Origin: Planctomycetaceae bacterium
Lineage (GTDB): Bacteria; Planctomycetota; Planctomycetia; Pirellulales; Thermoguttaceae
Direction of reading: 5' to 3'
DNA length: 8,077 bases
Assembly: GCA_009783865.1 (NCBI GenBank)
Contig: WRCR01000164.1
Coordinates: forward strand, 1-8,077
Shown: positions 1-5,121 of the stretch, one piece after another
How positions within the stretch are numbered: the first letter of the stretch is position 1
Layout of the letters: every line of letters starts with the position of its first letter
Made by a program: the position numbers and the translations under genes
The notes under the pieces: generated by a model
Database searches by the model: none
What the model was told of the DNA's origin: nothing
Seen by the model: the letters and a program-made list of their open reading frames with translations, nothing else

Positions 1-1032
1 GCGCAGTGTACGAACAAGTTGAAACAACTTGCGCTGTCAACTCACAATTACCATGATATTCATGACTCGCTGCCCGCCGGGATGTGCGGTCCTTATGGAA
101 TAACAACAAACGAACCCGGCAGGTGGGGGATATTCGTTGCACTGTTGCCTTACGTTGAACAGCAGTCGTTGTACGACCAAATACTGGTAACCGACATGGC
201 TGCCGGCGGTACCAATTGGTGGGGTGTCGGAACATCCTTCTCGCCGTCAACTCATATCGGTCTTACCAAAGTGCCTTTTCTGTTTTGTCCTTCCGACCCT
301 GGTGCCGGAAGTCAGAATACAGATAGAGTGTGCGGAACGAATTACCGCTATAATCTCGGTGACAACCCCCTTCAACAGAATACCGCGGCAAACGGTACTG
401 CTACCGCAGCGGCGAAAAGAGGACTTCGGGGACCTTTCGGCTATTTTTCTTTCAATAATATGTCCGGTGTAACTGACGGTACAAGCAATACACTGTGTTT
501 TAGTGAACGCTGCCTTGTAAGAGGAGGTTATACCGGTGCTGCTTCGACATCAAGAAGTATAAAGGACTCCATGGCTTCCAAGACCTCCCATTCTGAAGTC
601 GGTTTTGTTTCGGCAACACCGGTTTATCTTTCCAACAGAAATACCTGCCGAAACCTCGGTGTCGGCGGAGAATACAGTGCGTCTGTTGTTGGAGCAGAAT
701 TGGTTTCTTTCTGCGGTGCAAGTTGGCTGACAGGCGGGCATGCCAGCACGTCTTTCGTTACAGTATTGATGCCGAACTCTGCTTCGTGTTACGTTAACGG
801 AAGCGGGTACAATTCACTGGTAACACCGTCAAGTCATCATAAGGGCGGCGTGAACTGCGCTTTGATGGATGGCGGTGTTCGGTTCATTTCCGACACGATT
901 GACGATGGACCCCACACTAACCTGACTTTTGACGAGATAAGTGTGGCACCGGGCAACGCAGCCGGTAAATCGCCGTTTGGGGTCTGGGGAGCATACGGTT
1001 CGATGTCCGGCGGCGAAAGTGTAACACTGTAG
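1..1032 (+). CDS. DUF1559 (H-X9-DG) pseudopilin-like protein, 5' end cut by window
   Basis: Planctomycete-type DUF1559 surface protein, of which 343 residues are visible. The frame is open from base 1: the codons before the apparent TTG at 19 read AQCTNK and run into LKQLALSTHNYHD, the segment that follows the type IV pilin-like helix in this family. The TTG is therefore internal, and the real start lies outside. Aligned to the complete paralogue at 6418-7569, about 43 residues are missing, including the prepilin cleavage site and membrane helix. Family landmarks in order are LLPYVEQQSLYD, FLFCPSDPG, VTDGTSNTLCFSER (the TDGTSNT signature), and near the C-terminus HHKGGVNCALMDGGVRF, the H-X9-DG motif. 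It ends with GVWGAYGSMSGGESVTL, as the paralogue ends with a similar G-W-G...VTL block. The family is presumed to be exported and assembled or anchored through the pilin helix, but its function is unknown. A hairpin terminator follows. Confidence 0.93.
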   Translation, partial: AQCTNKLKQLALSTHNYHDIHDSLPAGMCGPYGITTNEPGRWGIFVALLPYVEQQSLYDQILVTDMAAGGTNWWGVGTSFSPSTHIGLTKVPFLFCPSDPGAGSQNTDRVCGTNYRYNLGDNPLQQNTAANGTATAAAKRGLRGPFGYFSFNNMSGVTDGTSNTLCFSERCLVRGGYTGAASTSRSIKDSMASKTSHSEVGFVSATPVYLSNRNTCRNLGVGGEYSASVVGAELVSFCGASWLTGGHASTSFVTVLMPNSASCYVNGSGYNSLVTPSSHHKGGVNCALMDGGVRFISDTIDDGPHTNLTFDEISVAPGNAAGKSPFGVWGAYGSMSGGESVTL

Positions 1033-1047
1033 TCGAAAAAATCAGAG

Positions 1048-1069
1048 CGGCACTGCGTAGGCAGTGCCG
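1048..1069 (+). terminator. Hairpin terminator after the first pilin-like gene
   Basis: A perfect 9-bp stem (CGGCACTGC at 1048-1056, GCAGTGCCG at 1061-1069) closes a GTAG loop, 15 bases after the TAG stop. The T-rich stretch is not directly adjacent: ATTTTAT at 1074-1080 and a T6 run at 1084-1089 follow. It would end the upstream transcript and separate it from the gene at 1201. The stem is obvious; terminator function is inferred, as the late U-tract makes it slightly atypical. Confidence 0.72.
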
Positions 1070-1186
1070 ATGCATTTTATCCGTTTTTTCTCAAGTTCCC
1101 GTTTTATGTACGCCGATAAGAACGAAAGAAGGACTTACATTGTCTTATTAATTAGTTGGCTGCCTTTTAATTCCGCTGTTTCCTGC

Positions 1187-1194
1187 AAGGAGAG
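1187..1194 (+). promoter_or_regulatory. Shine-Dalgarno that fixes the start of the Tyr-rich protein
   Basis: AAGGAGAG lies 6 bases before the ATG at 1201 and directly abuts an in-frame TTG at 1195. The spacing suits the ATG and is impossible for the TTG, so the gene is annotated from 1201. Most other genes in this window have weaker or no such sites, which suggests this one is well translated. Confidence 0.7.
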
Positions 1195-1200
1195 TTGAGA

Positions 1201-1524
1201 ATGTTCCGTAAAACGTTATTTGCCGTTCTTTTCGTTTGCGCTTTGTATTGTGCGTCCTCTTCGGAACTTTATGCCCAGCAGGGCTATGGAAGACAATGGG
1301 CAGGAACCTACAACACGCAGGATTGGCAGCGTTATTACTACTATCCTTACGTCTATTATCCGCACAATTACTATGCGCCGGAATACTTCAGAAGCGGACA
1401 AGACCCTTATAACCGCTATCCTGCGGAAATGCAGGTACCGGCGTACAATAAGGACTGGATGAACTATTATCCGTCAAGCCGCAGATTCCATTCGGGGCAT
1501 CACTATCGGCTTGACATTTTTTAG
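1201..1524 (+). CDS. Small Tyr-rich secreted protein of unknown function
   Basis: A 107-residue protein with a clear Sec signal peptide (MFRK, then a hydrophobic core at about 5-17, and a likely cut after residues SELYA, position 25). The predicted mature chain of 82 residues holds 18 tyrosines (22%), in runs such as QRYYYYPYVYYP and HNYYAPEYF, plus several Trp, Pro, Arg and His, and no cysteine. It ends in HSGHHYRLDIF. The aromatic and basic make-up suggests a surface-exposed or matrix-binding protein, but no known domain is visible. From memory, planctomycetes carry similar proteins that automatic pipelines sometimes call 'calmodulin-binding'; nothing in the sequence supports that name. It is the first gene of a tight plus-strand cluster with a PduL enzyme 41 bases downstream. 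The start is set by the Shine-Dalgarno at 1187-1194. Confidence 0.82.
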   Translation: MFRKTLFAVLFVCALYCASSSELYAQQGYGRQWAGTYNTQDWQRYYYYPYVYYPHNYYAPEYFRSGQDPYNRYPAEMQVPAYNKDWMNYYPSSRRFHSGHHYRLDIF

Positions 1525-1565
1525 TACTTTTTGCTTCCCGCAGTTTTCAGAACAAGGACGTTCCA

Positions 1566-2234
1566 ATGCTGTTAGAGCGAAATGTAATCGAAAACATAGT
1601 CCGTGAGATAGTTCAGCGGAAGTTTAATCCTGCCGCACTTTCTGTAGATTCGCTGAAGAAACCGGAATTGGTAGTCAGCATTTCGGCAAGACATATCCAT
1701 CTGACGGACAAACATGTAAAGGTTCTCTTCGGAAAAGACCAACTGACGAAGATGAAGGACTTATATCAGGATGGCTTTTTTGCAGCAGAAGAGACGCTTA
1801 TGGTAGTGGGCCCCCGCAAACGAATGCTGCCGACAGTTCGGATACTTGGTCCGACGCGTCCCGAAACGCAGGTTGAGTTAGCGTTCACCGATTCCATTTC
1901 GCTGGGCATTGACCCGCCGGTAAGGGAAAGCGGTAATCTAGCCGACACACCGGGCTGTGTTCTTGTCGGACCGAAAGGCGTGGTGCAGTTGACCCGCGGT
2001 GTTATCCGGGCAGAACGGCACGTACACATGGGACCTTCTGATGCGGCATATTACGGAGTGAAAGACCGCGACAGAATGAGATTGCGGGTCACCGCCAACG
2101 GCTGCACGACAACCTTTGAAAATATTCTCGTGCGGGTAGGACCGAAAATCAAACTTGAGGTACATCTCGACACGGACGAGGGTAACGCTGCCGATTTGGA
2201 ACACTCCGAAAAAGTCGAATTGTTAGTGTCTTAA
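1566..2234 (+). CDS. pduL: PduL-type phosphate acyltransferase (phosphotransacylase)
   Basis: PduL family enzyme (222 residues, usual length about 200-230) that interconverts acyl-CoA plus phosphate with acyl-phosphate plus CoA, using acetyl or propanoyl groups. In the solved PduL structure two zinc ions sit between two beta-barrel halves, and the matching residues are visible: H43 and H45 (SARHIHLT), E104 (RPETQVEL), H152 and H154 (ERHVHMGP) and H200 (EVHLDTDEGNA), with the active-site arginine at R98. The motifs LYQDGFFAAEETLMVVGPR and SGNLADTPGCVLVGPKG are also typical. Residues 1-20 form a predicted amphipathic helix (V7, I8, I11, V12, I15, V16, F20) joined by a loose linker, as in encapsulation peptides of PduL targeted to bacterial microcompartments. 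No shell protein, aldehyde dehydrogenase or acetate kinase gene is in this window. AAGGA at 1554-1558 lies 7 bases before the ATG. The next gene starts 5 bases after the stop, so co-transcription is likely. Confidence 0.93.
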   Translation: MLLERNVIENIVREIVQRKFNPAALSVDSLKKPELVVSISARHIHLTDKHVKVLFGKDQLTKMKDLYQDGFFAAEETLMVVGPRKRMLPTVRILGPTRPETQVELAFTDSISLGIDPPVRESGNLADTPGCVLVGPKGVVQLTRGVIRAERHVHMGPSDAAYYGVKDRDRMRLRVTANGCTTTFENILVRVGPKIKLEVHLDTDEGNAADLEHSEKVELLVS

Positions 2235-2239
2235 CAATA

Positions 2240-3148
2240 ATGAAAAGAACGTTCATTCTTTTTGCGCTTTTGTTTTTCTTCAGCGGAAATGTTTTCGCCG
2301 AAGCAACGTCAACTAAAAAATCAAGAGCAGTGCTGACCTTGACCGGCGAAGTTCCGCCCGGTCTGTATGTGCAAACCGGCGTTTGGGGCAATGCCCGCGA
2401 AGACAACGTAAAAGCGGTTCTTCAATCGGTGCTGGACGTTTATTCCGATGCGTATGGCGGCGATTATGTCCTTCGCCGTCAAAAGGTTACGACGGTCACG
2501 AAGACCGCCGGAATCCCAATGGCTTTGTCGAATTTGTCGGAAATACATCTCAACACAACAAACATGTTTTGGTGTCAGTATATCTATCAATTTGCACATG
2601 AACTTTATCATTACACTTGCGGCATACTCATAGCGCAGACACGGCATCAATGGTTCGAGGAAATGCTTGCCGAGATGCATTCGCTGTTCGTTCTTGATAT
2701 GCTCGCAGAAAAATGGAAAACGAATGCACCGTATCCTAACTGGGTTGATTTTGCTCCAGAAATAAGAAGATATTATGAAAACGTAACAAAGAACAGCGAC
2801 ATCGGTTTGGACGAACGCAAACTTGCAGCACTTTTCAAGGAAAATCGAAAGATTCTGGAAAGCAAGGCAACAATACCATACGACAAAACAGCCGGAAAAC
2901 CCGACGAAAATGCCGAAGGCATCCGGTTTGCCTATACTTTCGCACCGGTTTTATACAAGGAAGTATTCCGCAACAACCCCGATGCATGGGAAGCATTGAA
3001 AGTTCTTCACGCAATGGGAAAATGCGGGGAATTGACGTTTGAGGAATACTTGAGCCGATGGTACAAACAATGCGGCACCGCCGGTAAAAAATCTGTCGTC
3101 AAGAAAACCGCAAGTGTTATGGGCGTAGAATTAGAAATGCTACGCTAA
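2240..3148 (+). CDS. Secreted zinc-peptidase-like protein with HELYH motif
   Basis: A 302-residue protein with a strong signal peptide (MKRTFILFALLFFFSGNVFA, likely cut before E21). The central segment contains FAHELYHY, an HExxH zinc motif (H120, E121, H124), followed 16 residues later by WFEEMLAEMHSLF, where E141 sits like the third zinc ligand of gluzincins; compare WLNEGFA in M1-type enzymes. The bulky hydrophobic context around HELYH is what true zincins show, so an exported metallopeptidase or an inactive relative is likely. I cannot place it in a named family. Conserved-looking stretches outside the core are LTGEVPPGLYVQTGVWGN and a helical C-terminal half (FRNNPDAWEALKVLHAMGKCGELTFEEYLSRW) that may shape the substrate cleft. 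The start codon lies only 5 bases after the pduL stop and no Shine-Dalgarno is evident, suggesting coupled translation. The gene converges with the acidic protein gene on the other strand, with 9 bases between them. Confidence 0.75.
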   Translation: MKRTFILFALLFFFSGNVFAEATSTKKSRAVLTLTGEVPPGLYVQTGVWGNAREDNVKAVLQSVLDVYSDAYGGDYVLRRQKVTTVTKTAGIPMALSNLSEIHLNTTNMFWCQYIYQFAHELYHYTCGILIAQTRHQWFEEMLAEMHSLFVLDMLAEKWKTNAPYPNWVDFAPEIRRYYENVTKNSDIGLDERKLAALFKENRKILESKATIPYDKTAGKPDENAEGIRFAYTFAPVLYKEVFRNNPDAWEALKVLHAMGKCGELTFEEYLSRWYKQCGTAGKKSVVKKTASVMGVELEMLR

Positions 3149-3157
3149 CCATTCACG

Positions 3158-3412
3158 CTATACCGCTTCGTCTTCGTCCGGCAGGTCATCTGTTTCGACA
3201 AACTCATCGAATTCGTCGGCATCGATTCCTTCTATGTCATCGCCTTCGGGGAATTCATCTTCGGCAACTTCTTCACTGCCGAAATCATTTTCGTCAATCT
3301 CGCTGAATTCGTTGAATTCTTCGTCGGAAATATCCTCGAAGTCCTCGTCGAATTCGTCATCGAAATTTTCGTCATCAAAATCGTCTTGCGATAAATCGTA
3401 ATTCTTTTTCAT
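3158..3412 (-). CDS. Extremely acidic 84-residue protein, function unknown
   Basis: An 84-residue protein of which 43 residues are Asp or Glu and only two (the lysines at 2 and 3) are basic. Phenylalanines recur every few residues inside the acidic chain (DDFDDENFDDEFDEDFED, then NEF, EDEF, DEFDEF), giving an acidic ladder with regular aromatic anchors and no obvious globular core. Low complexity makes homology hard to judge. Such chains can be DNA- or histone-mimicking, act as acidic tails binding basic partners (as in the delta subunit of RNA polymerase), or be disordered linkers. There is no signal peptide. The ATG is at 3410-3412 and lacks a Shine-Dalgarno; a TATAAT-like element lies only about 10 bases upstream. 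The opposite strand carries no competing long frame here, and the strict amino-acid bias favours a real gene. It is unlikely to share a transcript with cheW, whose gene ends 203 bases upstream. Confidence 0.72.
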   Translation of the reverse strand: MKKNYDLSQDDFDDENFDDEFDEDFEDISDEEFNEFSEIDENDFGSEEVAEDEFPEGDDIEGIDADEFDEFVETDDLPDEDEAV

Positions 3413-3422
3413 ACTGTTTTTT

Positions 3423-3428
3423 ATTATA
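3423..3428 (-). promoter_or_regulatory. TATAAT-like -10 element of the acidic protein gene
   Basis: Read on the minus strand, this is a perfect TATAAT 10 bases before the ATG. Transcription would start around 3416, leaving a leader of only a few bases, so the message would be nearly leaderless; this agrees with the missing Shine-Dalgarno. No good -35 box is visible at the right distance (the best is TTATTC at 3445-3450). The region is AT-rich, so a chance match is possible. Confidence 0.35.
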
Positions 3429-3519
3429 ATTTACGGGTTGGTAAGAATAAGCAAGATTATTTTTTCAGAAAGATACATAAGCAGTATATCATAATTTATG
3501 AATTCATCAAATTCAGGCA

Positions 3520-3539
3520 GCCGCCGACCTCCGGGCGGC
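3520..3539 (-). terminator. GC-rich hairpin between cheW and the acidic gene
   Basis: GCCGCC at 3520-3525 pairs with GGCGGC at 3534-3539 around an 8-base loop. It is a GC island in an otherwise AT-rich 203-base gap, about 80 bases past the cheW stop. It could end the cheW transcript, but no run of T follows on the minus strand, so it may instead be a Rho-linked or structural element. The rest of the gap (3413-3615) contains no credible gene. Confidence 0.3.
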
Positions 3540-3615
3540 AGAGCAGTAATCCACAAAATTTTTCCGCACCCGAAGAGGGATGAATTTGGACTTCCCCCTT
3601 GAAAAAATACAGTTG

Positions 3616-4155
3616 CTACGCTAGTAGAGCGGACATCTCATTTTCGTGGAGAAGCCGCTGTCCTTCGAGAAGGATAATGACTTCTTCGCCGACTTTTCCC
3701 ATTCCTTGGATGTATTTCGCGCTGTCCGCACCGGCAGTTCTCGGCGGAGGCGAAATCTGCTCGTCGCCGATGTTGCGGACTTCGTTGACGGTATCGACTA
3801 CCAGCCCGACTTGTGAACCGCCGATGTTGACGACAATGATACAAGTTCTTTCGTCGTATTCCCGCGACATCATATTGAAACGCAGCCGGACATCGAGTAC
3901 CGGTATTACTTGCCCTCGGAGATTCACAACTCCTTTGACAAAGACGGGCATATCCGGCACTTCGGTAATTTTCTGCATACCGACAATTTCAGTAACATAG
4001 CGGATTTCAATTCCGTAGTCCTCTTTTCCGAGGCGGAAAGTCAGATACATGTTTTTCAATGTATCTTCGTTTTCGAGCGTTACCTGCTCTATCGCCTCAT
4101 TTAGTTTGTTCAATTCCGATGAGGATACCTTATTTTCGGCAGATGGTGAGGACAT
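3616..4155 (-). CDS. cheW: CheW-like chemotaxis coupling protein
   Basis: CheW-domain protein (179 residues) that couples membrane chemoreceptors to the histidine kinase CheA in the cytoplasm. The domain covers about residues 36-172 and starts with MYLTFRLGKEDYGIEIRYVTEIVGMQKITEVP. It includes VKGVVNLRGQVIPVLDVRLRF, whose N-L-R-G (R80) matches the conserved receptor-contact arginine, and then GLVVDTVNEVRNI and YIQGMGKVGEEVIILLEGQRLL, all typical of CheW. The domain is preceded by about 35 polar residues predicted to be helical (ELNKLNEAIEQVTLENEDTLKNM), so the protein is slightly longer than E. coli CheW (167). No CheA, receptor, CheR or CheB gene is nearby, so this is an orphan copy here. 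Nothing like a Shine-Dalgarno precedes the ATG. It is transcribed away from scpB across a 106-base shared upstream region. Confidence 0.94.
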   Translation of the reverse strand: MSSPSAENKVSSSELNKLNEAIEQVTLENEDTLKNMYLTFRLGKEDYGIEIRYVTEIVGMQKITEVPDMPVFVKGVVNLRGQVIPVLDVRLRFNMMSREYDERTCIIVVNIGGSQVGLVVDTVNEVRNIGDEQISPPPRTAGADSAKYIQGMGKVGEEVIILLEGQRLLHENEMSALLA

Positions 4156-4169
4156 AACACTTATTGGGG

Positions 4170-4198
4170 TTGAAAATAGTGATAGGTAATGGTAAAAT
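4170..4198 (+). promoter_or_regulatory. Sigma-70-type promoter for scpB
   Basis: TTGAAA at 4170-4175 and TAAAAT at 4193-4198 are separated by exactly 17 bases, each with five of six consensus matches. Transcription would start near 4205, leaving a leader of about 57 bases, A-rich before the ATG at 4262 with a weak AAGAGA ribosome site. A second TATAAT at 4215-4220 lacks a recognisable -35 box and may be an alternative start. The first box lies only 15 bases from the cheW start codon, so binding here could affect both genes. Confidence 0.55.
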
Positions 4199-4261
4199 AC
4201 ACTGCGTCTCTGAGTATAATACCCTATTTTTTCAGAAAAGAAAAGAGAAAATTAAAAATAG

Positions 4262-5089
4262 ATGAAAAAAAACAGGGAAAAATCGCCTTTCGGGGCAGCA
4301 ATTTACACAGAAAACACTTTTTCCGAGCCGGATGAGGCGGAAATCCTCTCTTTGGACGCACTGCGGAAAGCATTCGCCGGTCTTGATACCGATGGTGATG
4401 AAACCGACTACACGGAAAAATACTGTACAGGAACAGAAAGCCCCCAACCAGAAAACACAGCCGAAGAACCGGAATACGATGAGGATTTCACCGCAGAAGA
4501 AACGGTGCAACTTTCCGGCAAAGACAATTCTGACGCAGAGGAATGTACCGTCAAGATTAGTCCGCAGTCCATCGTTGAGGCAATTCTCTTCGTGGGTAAC
4601 GCAGACAACAAACCGTTTTCTGCTGAACAAATGGCAGAAAAAATGCGTAATGTCGAACCTGCCGAAGTTGACGATTATGTCGAACAGTTGAATGAAAAAT
4701 ATCAACGGCTTGCCTGTCCGTATCACATTATTTGGGAAAAAATCGGCGAGACAATCGGATACAGAATGGTGCTGCGGGAAGAGTTCGATTCAATTCGGGC
4801 GGGATTTTACGGTAAGACCCGCGAAGTGCGGTTGTCGCAAGCGGCGATTGACACGCTTGCGGCGGTTGCTTATCGGCAGCCGATTTCGGCGGACGAAGTG
4901 CAGAAATTGCGGAAGCAGCTGAGCGGCGCGCTGCTGTCGCAACTTGTGAATCGCGGACTGCTGGAAACGGAAACGAAGATAGTGAACGGAAAAAAGACGG
5001 TATTGTACCGCACCACCAAAAGGTTTTTAGAGTTGTTCCAGTTGGAGAACCTTGAGGACTTGCCGGTTTTGGATGACGTTGTTCAATAG
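4262..5089 (+). CDS. scpB: Segregation and condensation protein ScpB with acidic N-terminal extension
   Basis: ScpB, the winged-helix dimer that joins SMC and the kleisin ScpA to form the condensin complex needed for chromosome compaction and segregation. The ScpB core starts near residue 100 (SPQSIVEAILFVGNADNKPFSAEQMAEKM) and continues through HIIWEKIGETIGYRMVLREEF to the diagnostic second winged helix: LSQAAIDTLAAVAYRQPISADEVQKLR (191-217), LLSQLVNRGLLET, VLYRTTKRFLELFQLENLEDLPVL (247-270). The protein is 275 residues, against a usual 180-200, because about 98 residues come before the core. This extension is acidic and low in complexity (for example PENTAEEPEYDEDFTAEETVQ) and probably disordered. 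No scpA or smc gene is in the window. The xylR-like gene follows after 32 bases and may share the transcript. An internal start near the core is possible but has no good ribosome site. Confidence 0.93.
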   Translation: MKKNREKSPFGAAIYTENTFSEPDEAEILSLDALRKAFAGLDTDGDETDYTEKYCTGTESPQPENTAEEPEYDEDFTAEETVQLSGKDNSDAEECTVKISPQSIVEAILFVGNADNKPFSAEQMAEKMRNVEPAEVDDYVEQLNEKYQRLACPYHIIWEKIGETIGYRMVLREEFDSIRAGFYGKTREVRLSQAAIDTLAAVAYRQPISADEVQKLRKQLSGALLSQLVNRGLLETETKIVNGKKTVLYRTTKRFLELFQLENLEDLPVLDDVVQ

Positions 5090-5097
5090 TTTGCAGA

Positions 5098-5111
5098 GCC
5101 GGAGTACCGGC
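5098..5111 (+). other. Short GC hairpin in front of the xylR-like gene
   Basis: GCCGG (5098-5102) and CCGGC (5107-5111) form a 5-bp stem with an AGTA loop between the scpB stop and the ATG at 5122. The only purine-rich GGAG that could serve as a ribosome site (5101-5104) lies within it, so folding could limit translation of the regulator. There is no T-run, so it is not a normal terminator. Confidence 0.3.
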
Positions 5112-5121
5112 AAATAATTCC

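Noticed and set aside
19..21. TTG as start codon of the first pilin-like gene
   Set aside because: The frame is open upstream to base 1 and the codons read AQCTNK, which is conserved family sequence, so the TTG is internal.
479..495. Shared 17-base stretch GACGGTACAAGCAATAC in both DUF1559 genes as a sign of recent gene conversion
   Set aside because: It encodes the conserved DGTSNT motif, and the flanking sequence is well diverged, so protein conservation explains it.
500..741. Minus-strand open frames inside the first pilin-like gene
   Set aside because: They overlap a strongly supported plus-strand family protein and show no recognisable domain or start signals.
1766..2204. Minus-strand open frames across pduL
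   Set aside because: They are shadows of a gene with all family zinc ligands intact on the plus strand.
3139..3623. Ten-base repeat TGCTACGCTA at 3139-3148 and 3614-3623 flanking the acidic gene, as possible mobile-element ends
   Set aside because: A ten-base match is expected many times by chance in 8 kb. There is no transposase, target duplication or longer similarity.
3599..4000. Plus-strand frame opposite cheW (Ser/Arg-rich product)
   Set aside because: It is antisense to a canonical CheW domain, and its composition is typical of an antisense shadow.
4340..4420. EF-hand-like calcium loop (LDTDGDETDYTE) in the ScpB extension
   Set aside because: The preceding helix and the first D-x-D-x-D residues fit, but loop position 6 is Glu instead of Gly, position 8 is Asp instead of a hydrophobic residue, and position 12 is Lys. 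It is one weak copy in an acidic region, so chance resemblance is more likely.
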